From: Costus lasius
Lineage: Eukaryota; Streptophyta; Magnoliopsida; Zingiberales; Costaceae
NCBI GenBank assembly: GCA_027563935.2
Contig: CM050449.1
Coordinates: 17,692,735-17,756,734 of the forward strand
Direction of reading: 5' to 3'
DNA: 64,000 bases
Under the pieces are notes generated by a model. The model was not told the DNA's origin. It ran no database searches and saw nothing but the letters and a program-made list of their open reading frames with translations. The position numbers were made by a program, and so were the translations under genes. Shown here one piece after another: positions 35,140 to 45,597 of this stretch. Position 1 is the stretch's first letter; each line of letters opens with the position of its first letter.

Positions 35140-36513
35140 CGTGTCACTAAGCGTATAATGAGGTAAACAATTTACAAATTACTTCCTTTCAAATCCTAAC
35201 TCGTGTATCTTTGGGGGAAAAACAATTCTCTGCAGCAAAGAATACATGAAACTAGTGACTTATCATTTCCAAGAGTTACCGGACTATCGTATCCACCAAA
35301 AACATAGTACCATTAGATCTCACAAAACTGAAGTTCCACAAACTGAATTTTTTAATCAAAGTATTCAACAGATAGAACAACAAAATTCCAACATTTTAAT
35401 TTACTCCAAATAGATCAGTTACTTTCTAATACGCTTCATCATCCGATCTTCATCTAAATGATTTAATCTCAAATATTAATTCAGTTTCAGAACACACATT
35501 TCGCAGTTGTGTTGAAATGGGTTACTGTCGTAGTTTAACTCTTATAAGAAGGAACACAATGGGACGACACTGACAGTACAAGTGAATTAAAAAGTAAATC
35601 ATAAGAAGCAAAGGAAACCAATTGACGCAGGTTTAATCTTAGATACTGAGAAATCACTGAACCTCATAGCTAGAATCTCCTATTCAACTAGAGAACAAAA
35701 GAAGTACTAAATCTCCACTGCGCTCAAGCGTTTCCCAAATGCCAATCAAAAATAGAAACAAGATGCGTTAATAGAAGTGCAATACTATCACATCAAACCG
35801 GCGTCTATAGTGCCCTAACAAAACGGAGCAGCAAAATCGAGAATGAAAAGTTCACCACGTCAAATCACCCACGGAAAGCATCAGCAAGGACGCATCAGTA
35901 ACGAACCAGCAGATCATGCGCGCTTCTACCACGGCAAAACGGAGGAATCGGAGCGCAGCTCATGCAGGAAGAGATCGATTGAAGAAGGAGAAGAAGAGTG
36001 GAATAGGGTCAGAGAGCGGGAAAGACGGGCGACAAAACGATGGGCCGCAGACGCGCACAACCGGTCCCCCTGAAGTCTGAAGTCTTTCTCCTTTACGACT
36101 TGATCTATCCACATGAATACTTCGTCTCTTTGGGGTTGGATGAGATCCAAATCCTAGTGCACAGCTTAAGAAAACAATGGAACCGGATTGACTCCACGAG
36201 GAGCTCTGAAGCTTCGCAGAGTTTTCCCAAGCTTCCCACGACGGAACAAGTGGGTGGTTCGGAAGTGTAGGGAGACGCTGGCTTGGATTGGATCCAGCAT
36301 CGGCGGTGCCGGTGGCTCTTTTACTAGCAGGAGGGAGAGGTCAGAGGGCGGTTTTCTATTTTTTTTCTCCATTATAGGTCGACCCAAACTATTACCTACT
36401 GATGCAGACTTTCTCGACGGGTGGAGCCCATGGCTAAAACCTGAGTAGAAAGGAAATTATTTGGAGCAGGAAAATTCTATCTTCTCGGATTTGTTTCCGC
36501 GAAGAAAGTCGTG
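35140..36513 (-). promoter_or_regulatory. 5' region of the DEP/glutaredoxin gene
   Basis: No protein-coding exon is convincing here. It probably holds the 5' untranslated region (perhaps with an intron) and promoter. A GC-richer part at 35840-36070 may be the first non-coding exon. It ends at the target duplication of element B (TCGTG, 36509-36513). Confidence 0.45.
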
Positions 36514-36557
36514 TGTCAAGTCCCGATCGGATCGGCCTAAAAACAGCCCTTAAACGC

Positions 36558-37660
36558 TGTTAGGCCCCGGTTCAATGGGTTCGGCCCTAGCCCAATGCCC
36601 AGCCCAAACAGTGGAAATCAAGGCAAAGTCCGGTCAACAGTGGGCGTTGACCCTGAACCTTGCGTGAGACGCGAGCGTGCGTCTGCTTCGTCGAGCCACG
36701 CGGACGACGCGCGAGCGTCGTCTCCGCGAGACGCGGTCGATGGCGCATATGGAGGGGCGGCGACGAGGTCTTCGGCGACGGACGCGGACGACGCCCAAAA
36801 TAGGTACGACGGCGGCAGCTGGAGGCGTTAAAAGGGAAGCGGCACGGCGACGCGAGGGGACCGACACCTTCGCCTACACACCAGCCGAGCGTGAGGTTGA
36901 GTGAAGTTTGGGAAAACAACGAGCGATTGTAACCGGAACCAGGGGGTTTCCGGCGAGGGAGGGACAGAGGGCACCGGCGACGGGGGTCGCCGGCGTAGAG
37001 AGGAATTTGTAGAAGTTTTCTGGGAATAAAAGCTTCGGATCTTCTCTCCATCCTTCCTTCCTTTGCATCCAGGTTTTGGCTACGACAGCAGGCGGCTTTT
37101 CCCTCTGTCGACGCAATCTTCTCCGGCGTCGGTACGCGGCGTTCGAGCGGACGAAAGCAGCGTCGCCAGTTCGTGAAGACGAAGGCGAGCAGCGGTTTCG
37201 AACGCGTCGGGCGTTCGAAACGAGGCAAAAGTCGACCCGTCGAGTGGTCAACTCAGCGAAATTGAATTCGGCGAATTCAATTTCGAGATTTCGATTTCGC
37301 ATCTGACGTAAGGCGTACGTCAGCGAGGGCGAAAAATCGAGCGGTGATTTCGACTTGGTGACTGACGTCAGGCGGACGTCAGTGTTCCGAATTAATTCGG
37401 CGAGCAGCGACGGCATAATTCAGCGGTCAAAATTGATTTTGACCAGAGGTGAAATTGATTTAGGGTTTCGATCGGATTTCTCTAAATTAGGGTTAGGGTT
37501 TTCCGTGCGAATTGTATTTTGGGGATAAAAATTCTTCGGGGAGATTAGGGTTTCGATTTTGGGTCGGAAACCCTAGGGCGAGTTGCGTTCCGGTGTTCCG
37601 CCGGACGGCTCTAGGAAGCGGATAAGCGCTCATTCTAGGCCGATCCGACCGGGGCGTGAC
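36558..37660 (+). repeat. 5' LTR of element A
   Basis: It begins TGTTAGGCCCCGG and ends GGGGCGTGACA, about 1.10 kb. A likely polyadenylation signal GGGAATAAAAGC lies at about 37021. The middle is strongly GC-rich, and the 3' part carries several GGGTTAGGGTTT-like words. Confidence 0.92.
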
Positions 37661-39030
37661 AACAAGTATCAGAGCAGGCTAACGTGCTCTAGCAAACACG
37701 GCACCTTCAGCTTCACCCTCGAAGGTGAGGAAGGGCCTGAAGTTCCAGAAAATCACCCATACTGCTAGAGGAGCGTCAGAGGACGCCCGACCCAGGCAGG
37801 ATAAAGGAAAAGCCAAGGAGACGGCTGATCCTGAGGAGATGGTGAACCAGGGTGATCGCATTGCTCACATCGAGCAAATGCTCGGTATGACTAGTGGTGG
37901 AGATACTGGGATGATTCCACAGGTGGAAAACCTTCAGAAGACTGTGGAGGATCAGGAATTACTGATCGAACAGCAAAGGTTGCAAATCGAGCAGCAGAGG
38001 TTGCAGATTGAGCAACAAAGGTTGCAACTTGAGGTTATGCAACAGACCGTGGAGGGTTTGATCCATCTGCCAGGGGAGATGGTTCGCATGAAGGAGGACA
38101 TGCACGCTGAAGTTAGGGTACTGCGCCTAGCCCTAGCGCAAGTATCAGTAGCGGCACCGGTGGAGCAGGAGGCTCCCAAACCGAGGATACGCGTGCCCGA
38201 CCCAGCGACGTTCGGGGGGGCTCGATCGTCCAGAGAGGTCGAGAATTTTATCTGGGATTTGGAGCAACTGTTTTCAGCTAACCATATTTCTGCAGGAGAT
38301 CGGGTACAGGTGTGCATCGCCTATCTTACAGGCGACGCAAAACTTTGGTGGCGAACCAAAGTTGGCTCTACCTCAGGGACGACTAGCTGGACTTGGGAGA
38401 CTTTCCGTGAGGAACTGCGGCGGCAGTTTCTTCCCAGGAACTCGGCGGACCAGGCGCGTGGCAAACTGGATCGGCTGAGGCATACAAGCTCGATCTAGGA
38501 GTACGTCCGGGCTTTCTCTACGTTGATGCTGGAGCTTCCGGGGATGGCGGAGGACGATAGGCGATACTTCTTCCTCCGGGCCTTCAGCCATGGGCAGAAA
38601 CAGAGGTTCGACGTCGCGAGCCGGTTGACTGGAGGGCGGCGGCGGCAGTGGCTGAATCTTTGGTGGATAACAGAAACTTCAAACCAGCACTACCAAAGAA
38701 ATCCAAGACACCACCAAAGCGCGGCTCCCCACGCACACCGCCGGGAACTAGAGTTCCAGAGAGGGGTAGACCATTCTACTGGCAGAACAAGGGTTCTCCG
38801 GGACGACGGGAGCAAAAGCCACAGGGTTGCTTTTGGTGCGGCGGTCCTCACTGGGTGAAGGATTGTCCCAATAAACAGAAACTCATGGCAATGGCGGCAC
38901 AGGAACCAGCCGTGGAGGCTGAGGAAATCGAGCAACCGCGGATTGGTGCATTGAGAATCGGAGCGATGGTTCTGCAGGATCCGCCCGCTAGAGACATCGA
39001 GGGCGATGTCCAAATTGGACGGGGGAGAAT
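37661..39030 (+). pseudogene. gag of element A, broken
   Basis: The frame at 37725 matches the element B gag. It has three EQQRLQ units, GDAKLWWRTKVG and LRRQFLPRN, then an in-frame TAG at 38496-38498. A one-base deletion near 38580 moves the rest into another frame, which carries the knuckle CFWCGGPHWVKDCP (about 38830) and a tail ending GDVQIGRGRIVRP at the 3' LTR. It is therefore inactive, although its LTRs are nearly identical. Confidence 0.85.
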
Positions 39031-40135
39031 TGTTAGGCCCCGGTTCAACGGGTTCGGCCCAAGCCCAATGCCCAGCCCAAACAGTGGAAATCAAGGCAAA
39101 GTCCGGTCAACAGTGGGCGTTGACCCCGAACCTTGCGTGAGACGCGAGCGTGCGTCTGCTTCGTCGAGCCACGCGGACGACGCGCGAGCGTCGTCTCCGC
39201 GAGACGCGGTCGATGGCGCATATGGAGGGGCGGCGACGAGGTCTTCGGCGACGGACGCGGACGACGCCCAAAATAGGTACGACGGCGGCAGCTGGAGGCG
39301 TTAAAAGGGAAGCGGCACGGCGACGCGAGGGGACCGACACCTTCGCCTACACACCAGCCGAGCGTGAGGTTGAGTGAAGTTTGGGAAAACATCGAGCGAT
39401 TGTAACCGGAACCAGGGGGGTTTCCGGCGAGGGAGGGACAGAGGGCACCGGCGACGGGGGTCGCCGGCGTAGAGAGGAATTTGTAGAAGTTTTCTGGGAA
39501 TAAAAGCTTCGGATCTTCTCTCCATCCTTCCTTCCTTTGCATCCAGGTTTTGGCTACGACAGCATGCGGCTTTTCCCTCTGTCGACGCAATCTTCTCCGG
39601 CGTCGGTACGCGGCGTTCGAGCGGACGAAAGCAGCGTCGCGAGTTCATGAAGACGAAGGCGAGCAGCGGTTTCGAACGCGTCGGGCGTTCGAAACGAGGC
39701 AAAAGTCGACCCGTCGAGTGGTCAACTCAGCGAAATTGAATTCGGCGAATTCGATTTCGAGATTTCGATTTCGCATCTGACGTAAGGCGTACGTCAGCGA
39801 GGGCGAAAAATCGAGCGGCGATTTCGACTTGGTGACTGACGTCAGGCGGACGTCAGTGTTCCGAATTAATTCGGCGAGCAGCGACGGCATAATTCAGCGG
39901 TCAAAATTGATTTTGACCAGAGGTGAAATTGATTTAGGGTTTCGATCGGATTTCTCTAAATTAGGGTTAGGGTTTTCCGTGCGAATTGTATTTTGGGGAT
40001 AAAAATTCTTCGGGGAGATTAGGGTTTCGATTTTGGGTCGGAAACCCTAGGGCGAGTTGCGTTCCGGTGTTCCGCCGGACGGCTCTAGGAAGCGGATAAG
40101 CGCTCATTCTAGGCCGATCCGACCGGGGCGTGACA
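39031..40135 (+). repeat. 3' LTR of element A
   Basis: It is almost identical to 36558-37660, with scattered single-base differences and one G-run length change. It begins right after the polypurine tract and ends TGACA, directly before AACGC. Confidence 0.92.
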
Positions 40136-40140
40136 AACGC

Positions 40141-40402
40141 TGTCTCAGGACTATCCGGCGGAATACCAGAACGCAACTCTCCCTAGGGTTTTCGACCAGA
40201 AATTAGAAACCCTAATTACCCTGATTAATTTTTATCCCCAAAATATAATTCGCACGGAGAAAACCCTAACCCTAATCCGATCAAAACCCTAAAATCCAAA
40301 ATACCTCTCTGGTCAACGATTTTGACCAGTCAACGTCGACTTCGCCAGATTAAATCGAATCGCTTTGGGCTTGGGCCGAACCGGACTGACCCAGGCCTGA
40401 CA
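40141..40402 (-). repeat. 3' LTR of element B, larger part
   Basis: It joins with 36514-36557 across element A and one AACGC target copy to give 306 bp. Its left end is preceded by AACGC at 40136-40140, duplicated on insertion of A. Confidence 0.9.
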
Positions 40403-40608
40403 ATTCTCCCCCGCCCAACTTGGACATCGCCCTCGATGTCTCTAACGGGCGAATCCTGCAGAACCATCGCTCCGATCCTCATCGCCCCGATCCGACACTG
40501 CTGCGCTCCCATGGCAGTGTGTGGAACTACCTGCAGTGATCCAATCTGCGGTGGCTCGGTTTCCTCGGCCTCCTCGGCTGGGTCCTGCGCCGCTATGGCC
40601 ATTAGCTT

Positions 40609-41808
40609 TTACTTGCTGGGGCAATCCTTTACCCAGTGAGGACCGCCGCACCAAAAGCAACCCTGTGGCTTTTTCTCCCGTCGTCCTGGTGAACCCTTGT
40701 TCTGCCGGTAGAATGGTCTACCCCTCTCTGGAACTCTAGCTCCCGGCGGTGTGCGTGGGGAGCCGCGCTTTGGTGGTGTCCTGGATTTCTTTCGTGGTGC
40801 TGGTTTGAAATTTCTGTTATCCACCAGAGATTCAGCCACTGCCGCAGCCGCCCTCCAGTCAACCGGCTCTCGATGTCGGACCTCTGTTTTTGCCCATGGC
40901 TGAAGGCCCCGGAGGAAGAAATACCTCCTATCGTCCTCTGCCATGCCTGGAAGGTCCAGCATCAAAGTGGAGAAAGCCCTGACGTACTCCTGGATCGAGC
41001 CTGTATGCCTCAGCCGATCCAGTTTGCCACACGCTTGATCCGCCGAGTTTCCGGGAAGAAACTGCCGCCGCAGTTTCTCACAGAAAGTCTCCCAAGTCCA
41101 GCTAGTAGTCCCTGATGTAGAGCCGACTTTGGTTCGCCACCAAAGTTTCGCGTCGCCTGTGAGATAGGCAATGCACACCTGCACCTGATCTCCTGCAGAA
41201 ATATGGTTAGCTGAAAACAGTTGTTCCATATCCCAGATAAAGTTTTCGACCTCTCTGGATGATCGAGCCCCCCCGAACGTCGCTGGGTCCGGCACGCGCA
41301 TCCTCGGTTTGGGAGCCTCCTGCTCCACCGGTGCCGATGATACTTGCGCTAGGGCTAGGCGCAGTACCCTTACTTCTGCGTGCATGTCTTCCTTCATGCG
41401 AACCATCTCCCCTGGCAGATGGATCAGACCCTCCACGGTCTGTTGCATGACCTCGATCTGCAACCTCTGTTGCTCGATCTGCAACCTCTGCTGTTCGATC
41501 AGCAATTCCTGATCCTCCACAGTCTTTTGGAGGTTTTCCACCTGTGGAATCATCCCATTGCCTCCACCACTGGCCAAACCGAGCACCTGCTCGATCTGAG
41601 CGATGCGATCACCCTGGTTCACCATCTCCTCAGGATCAGCCGTCTCCTTGGCTTTTCCTTTATCCTGCCTGGGTCGGGCGTCCTCTGACGCTCCTCTAGC
41701 AGTATGGGTGATTTTCTGGAACTTCAAACATTTCCTCACCTTCAAGGGTGAAGCTGAAGGTGCCGTGTTTGCTGGAACACGTTTGCCTCCTCTGATACCT
41801 ATTGTCAC
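40609..41808 (-). CDS. gag of element B, open over 399 codons
   Basis: The frame includes a coiled-coil-like EQQRLQI repeat (two units) and a Ty3/gypsy-type gag core (AYLTGDAKLWWRTKV, LRRQFLPGNSADQA). Its CFWCGGPHWVKDCP knuckle has the spacing C-x2-C-x3-H-x4-C. The stop TAA at 40609-40611 is followed in the same frame by a tail related to element A's (MAIAAQDP...GDVQVGRGRIVRPG) down to about 40390, so the full gag may once have been longer. The true start is unclear because no ATG lies near the frame's beginning, and the first methionine is well inside. Gag would form virus-like particles, and other enzymes must be supplied in trans. Confidence 0.8.
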   Translation of the reverse strand: MTIGIRGGKRVPANTAPSASPLKVRKCLKFQKITHTARGASEDARPRQDKGKAKETADPEEMVNQGDRIAQIEQVLGLASGGGNGMIPQVENLQKTVEDQELLIEQQRLQIEQQRLQIEVMQQTVEGLIHLPGEMVRMKEDMHAEVRVLRLALAQVSSAPVEQEAPKPRMRVPDPATFGGARSSREVENFIWDMEQLFSANHISAGDQVQVCIAYLTGDAKLWWRTKVGSTSGTTSWTWETFCEKLRRQFLPGNSADQACGKLDRLRHTGSIQEYVRAFSTLMLDLPGMAEDDRRYFFLRGLQPWAKTEVRHREPVDWRAAAAVAESLVDNRNFKPAPRKKSRTPPKRGSPRTPPGARVPERGRPFYRQNKGSPGRREKKPQGCFWCGGPHWVKDCPSK

Positions 41809-42108
41809 GCCCCGGTCGAATCGGCCTAAAAACAGCCCTTAAACGCTGTCTCAGGACTATCCGGCGGAATACCAGAACGCAACTCTCCCTAGGGTTTCCG
41901 ACCCGAAATTAAAAACCCTAATTACCCCGATTAATTTTTATCCCCAAAATACAATTCGCACGGAGAAAACCCTAACCCTAATCCGATTAAAACCCTAAAA
42001 TCCAAAATACCTCTCTGGTCAACGATTTTGACCAGTTAACGTCGACTTCGCCGGATTAAATCGAATCGCTTTGGGCTTGGGCCGAACCGGCCTGACCCAG
42101 GCCTGACA
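41803..42108 (-). repeat. 5' LTR of element B (306 bp)
   Basis: In minus orientation it begins TGTCAGGCCTGGG and ends GGGGCGTGACA. It matches the split left LTR closely. It corresponds to the two ends of the much longer LTRs of elements A, C and D without their GC-rich middle. Confidence 0.9.
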
Positions 42109-42113
42109 CCGTG

Positions 42114-42389
42114 GATTCCTGAGCAGGCAGACCATGACCGGGTCGGGTTTGCCTTGGTCGATAAGGAAGCATTAGTATAATCCGATTATAGAAACTCAAT
42201 ATCTCACTCGATCAAAAGTTTGAGTCGGGTGTCTTCTTACATAATTTAAATCCGATTTAAAATATTTAAATAAGTATCCATAGGTATCAGATTAAATAAA
42301 AATTATTTTTTTATCTTAAAATATTCTATAAAAAAATTAATATTCCCTTCCCTCCTACTGGCTACTGCCAGTCATTTCATCCTCATTCA
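42114..42389. other. Unique spacer between element B and solo LTR C
   Basis: AT-rich sequence, part of the original spacer between the two divergent genes. It has no open frame of note. Confidence 0.55.
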
Positions 42390-42394
42390 CCCTT

Positions 42395-43424
42395 TGTCAC
42401 GCCCCGGTCGGATCGGCCTAGGATTGGCGCTTATCCGCTTCCTAGAGCCGTCCGGCGGAATACCAGAACGTAACTCTCCCTAGGGTTTCCGACCCGAAAT
42501 TAGAAATCCTAATCTCCCCGGATAATTTTTATCCCCAAAATACAATTCGCACGGAGAAACCCTAACCCTAATCAGGAAATCCGATCAAAACCCTAAAATC
42601 ACTTTACCTCCAAATCGATTTTGACCCAAGTCAAAATCGCACCGCGCCGTTCGAAATCGCCTCTGCTGACGTCGTCATCACGTCAGCCGCCCAAAATCAG
42701 ATTCGCGAAATCAGAATTTCGATTTCGCTTGCGTCAGCCACCCAATTGCCGACGTCACTCGTGCCTCGTTTCAAACGCCACTGCGTTCAAACAACGACGT
42801 CGTCTTCACGCTCACGATGCCGCTTTCGTCCGCTCGAACGCCGCGTACCGACGCCGGAGAAGATCACGTCGACAGAGGGAAAGGCCGTCTGCTGTCGTAG
42901 TCGAGAACACGCCGCTGGGATGCGTCGCCAGAAACTGGAAGTAAAGGAAGGAAGGATGGAGAGAATATCCGAAGCTTTTATTCCCAGAAAACTTCTACAA
43001 ATTCCTCTCTACGCCGGCGACCCCCGTCGCCGGTGCCCTCTGTCCCTCCCTCGCCGGAAACCCCCTGGTTCCGGTTACAATCACTCGAATCCTGTCGCTT
43101 GTCGCTGCCAGGTGATTCCTCCCCTCCGAAGCTCCCCCGAGCTCCTTTTAACGTGCACAGCCGCCGCCTTTTCTATTTTGGGCGTTCGACCTTCACGCGT
43201 CCGCGTCCGCTGCCGAAGATCCCGTCGCCGCCCTTCCGTGCGCGCCGTCGATCGATTCTCGCGGAGACGACGCGTTAGCGTCGTCCGCGTGGCTCGACGA
43301 AGGAAACGAGTTGCGGTGCTCGTTTTCTGGGTCAACATACCCAGTTGACCGGGCTCCACCTCGCTTTCCTTTGTTCGGACTGAGAATTGGGCTTGGGCCG
43401 AACCGGGTAGACCGGGCCCGGACA
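42395..43424 (-). mobile_element. Solo LTR C (minus strand)
   Basis: On the minus strand it runs from TGTCCGGGCCCGG to GGGGCGTGACA, 1030 bp, related along its length to the element A LTR. CCCTT flanks it on both sides (42390-42394 and 43425-43429). No interior is left. Confidence 0.88.
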
Positions 43425-43429
43425 CCCTT

Positions 43430-44978
43430 TGTCAGGCCTGGGTCAGGCCGGTTCGGCCCAACCCAAGCCCAGGCCCACTACATGAAGCAGCCCACTTGCT
43501 GAGAAGGAAAACCCGGTCAACAATCAATGTTGACCCGGGAAAAGAGGTGCGGCGGCACCCTCTTCGCACGATGCGACGAGGCGAACGCACGCGGCGTCCC
43601 CGCGAGCTGCGGTCGACGCGAGCGAAGGAAGCGGACGAACGAGTCGTCCGGCGTGGCGACGTTCTCCAGCGGCTGACTGAGTCCGGCGGATGCGTGCGCG
43701 AACGAAGAGACGAGGAGGCTGGCGGAGTTCTCGGACGACGTCGGTGCCAGCCGAAGACGCGGACAACGCGTGAAATCGCAGGCGGCGATTTCACGATTTC
43801 GGCACTCAGCGAGCTCGTCGTCTTCAGCGGACGACGCGGGCTCAAAGGCAACGGTGGCTGCTCGAGCGGACGACGCGGACGCAGAGGCAGCGAGATCTTC
43901 ACGGATGCACGCGGAAGACGCGAACGAGCGAAGCAGGGGAACTCCTTCCCTATAAAGCTCGACGAGATGAACGGAGCTCGGGGTGCGCGGAGGCGACACC
44001 ACAAAGGGGAGCGCGCGACGCACAGCGGCTCTCCCGGCGGGTCGGGGAGGACGCCCCTCCAGGGCGAGAGCCCATTACCAGCGGTGAGATCGGAGAGTTG
44101 CGAGCGAAGCTTGAGAGAGAGAAAAGGGAGAACAGAGCACTGTTCGAGAAGAGAGAACGAACGCGAGAGAGGCGACGCTGAGCGGCTGTTTCCAGTGGCG
44201 AGCGTCGTCGTCGACGAGAGCGTGAGAGGGAGAGGTTTTGTAGCTTCCAGTTGAGTAATAAAAGCTTTCCTCTTCCATTGGTTTCCTGTGCTTCTTCTCC
44301 GGCGACGATATCTCCTCTGCTTCCTCTGTTCCGGATCCTGCAGCGGCGGTCGGCGACTTCCCGGTGAGCGACGGTAGCAGGCGGCTATCTCAGGTCGTCG
44401 ACGAGGCTGAGACGCGGGCGGCGTCTCCCCCTTGTCGGCCTCCTCCTCTCCGGCGACGGCTGCGAACGCGAACGCGGCGAACGTTCGCACTGCGGAGACG
44501 AAGGTCGAAGACGACGACGTCAGCGTGACGCAAGCGAGGGCGGAGTCAAAATTGGCGGCGGAAATCGATTTCGAATTCGATTTCGGCACGCTGACGCAAG
44601 CAAAACGTCAGCAGGAAACCGAGTTCGCGGCGAAGGATTTAATCGTCGGCTGACGTCAGCGTGACGTCAGCACGAACGATTCGACGGCGAGTTGGAACAG
44701 TGAGCTCCGATTAAATTGATGATTGATTTTGACTTCGGTCAAAATCAGCGAAAGAGGTATTTTGATTTTCCGGATTTCTCGAATTAGGGTTAGGGTTTTC
44801 CTATCCTTTTTGTGCGAATTGTAATTTGGGAAGAAAAATTGAGCGGGAACTAGGGTTTCGAGTTTGGGGACGAGATTCGGTCCGGAAACCCTAGCGCGAT
44901 CACGTTCCGGTGTTCCGCCGGACGGCTCTAGGAAGCGGATAAGCGCTCTTTTTAGACCGTTCCGACCGGGGCGTGACA
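43430..44978 (+). mobile_element. Solo LTR D (plus strand)
   Basis: It runs from TGTCAGGCCTGGG to GGGGCGTGACA, 1549 bp. It is flanked by CCCTT at 43425-43429 and 44979-44983, so it shares its left target copy with LTR C. CCCTATAAAGC at 43948 is a likely TATA box, and GTAATAAAAGC at about 44256 a polyadenylation signal, which sets a U3 of about 550 bp. Confidence 0.88.
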
Positions 44979-44983
44979 CCCTT

Positions 44984-45597
44984 GATGTCATTCTAACACT
45001 CTTATAGAAAACATCTTTTGTAATGCAAGAGCACAGCCCACAGTACACGGCCCACAAGTCATGTCAATTGACTCGTAACATAAATAATAAATAATTTTAT
45101 TTTTGTTTATCGTGCCCAAATAGGATCACGTGTTACCCCAAACAGGAACCAGGTCGTTTGGAAGTCAAGAAGAAGACATTGATTCAGTACGCTTATTTTT
45201 CTTAAAATTTATCACCTCCAAAAAAAAAAAAAAAAATTTATCACCTCCTTCAGCGTGTCGACGCCACGTCACTCCGATACATACACTGGCAACACCCGCC
45301 ACAATAATCTGCGAAAACTTTATATTTCTATAATCAAAATGAAGCCTCATTTTTTAAAACAATTTCTTTTTTTTTTGGGTTAGGGTTTTAGTTGTTGGGG
45401 GTTTTGCAGCTGAAAGCGCAGGATTCAGGTGAAACCGCGAAGGGGGAATTGCACTCGCTCTTATCTCTTGCCGTCTGTGCGTTCGTGCGGGCCGGCGGGT
45501 GTGAGTCCATACTGCATCGCGGGAGACGGCGCCTTGCGGCAGAGGCGGCGGCGGCGGCGGCGGCGGCGGTGGGAAACTGGCCAGGATTGCGGGGGCC
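44984..45597 (+). promoter_or_regulatory. Promoter and 5' leader region of the DNA polymerase gene
   Basis: Unique sequence between solo LTR D and the polymerase ATG. It has an A-run (about 45221-45236), a T-run, GGGTTAGGGTTTTAG at about 45379 and a GGC triplet run at 45546-45570 just before the start codon. No clear TATA box was found. Confidence 0.45.

Larger units (their letters stand above)
36558..40135 (+). mobile_element. TR-GAG-like element A inside the LTR of element B
   Basis: Two LTRs, 36558-37660 and 39031-40135, differ by only about ten bases seen by eye. They flank a 1.4-kb interior with a gag frame and nothing else. The exact target duplication is AACGC (36553-36557 and 40136-40140). 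CAAGTATCAGAGCAGG (primer site) follows the 5' LTR, and GACGGGGGAGAAT precedes the 3' LTR. The size and gag-only content fit the TR-GAG class of non-autonomous LTR elements. Confidence 0.93.
36514..42108 (-). mobile_element. TR-GAG-like element B (minus strand)
   Basis: The right LTR is 41803-42108 (306 bp). The left LTR is split by element A into 36514-36557 and 40141-40402, also 306 bp in total. The target duplication is TCGTG (36509-36513) and CCGTG (42109-42113), one mismatch. On the minus strand a primer site AGGTATCAGAGG follows the 5' LTR, and GCGGGGGAGAAT precedes the 3' LTR. Only gag is encoded in the 1.4-kb interior. No protease, polymerase or integrase is present. Confidence 0.9.

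Noticed and set aside
37480..45000. Telomere-like GGGTTAGGGTTT words in several LTRs
   Set aside because: They are single or double, not tandem arrays of TTTAGGG, and occur at the same position in each LTR of the family, so they are part of the LTR.
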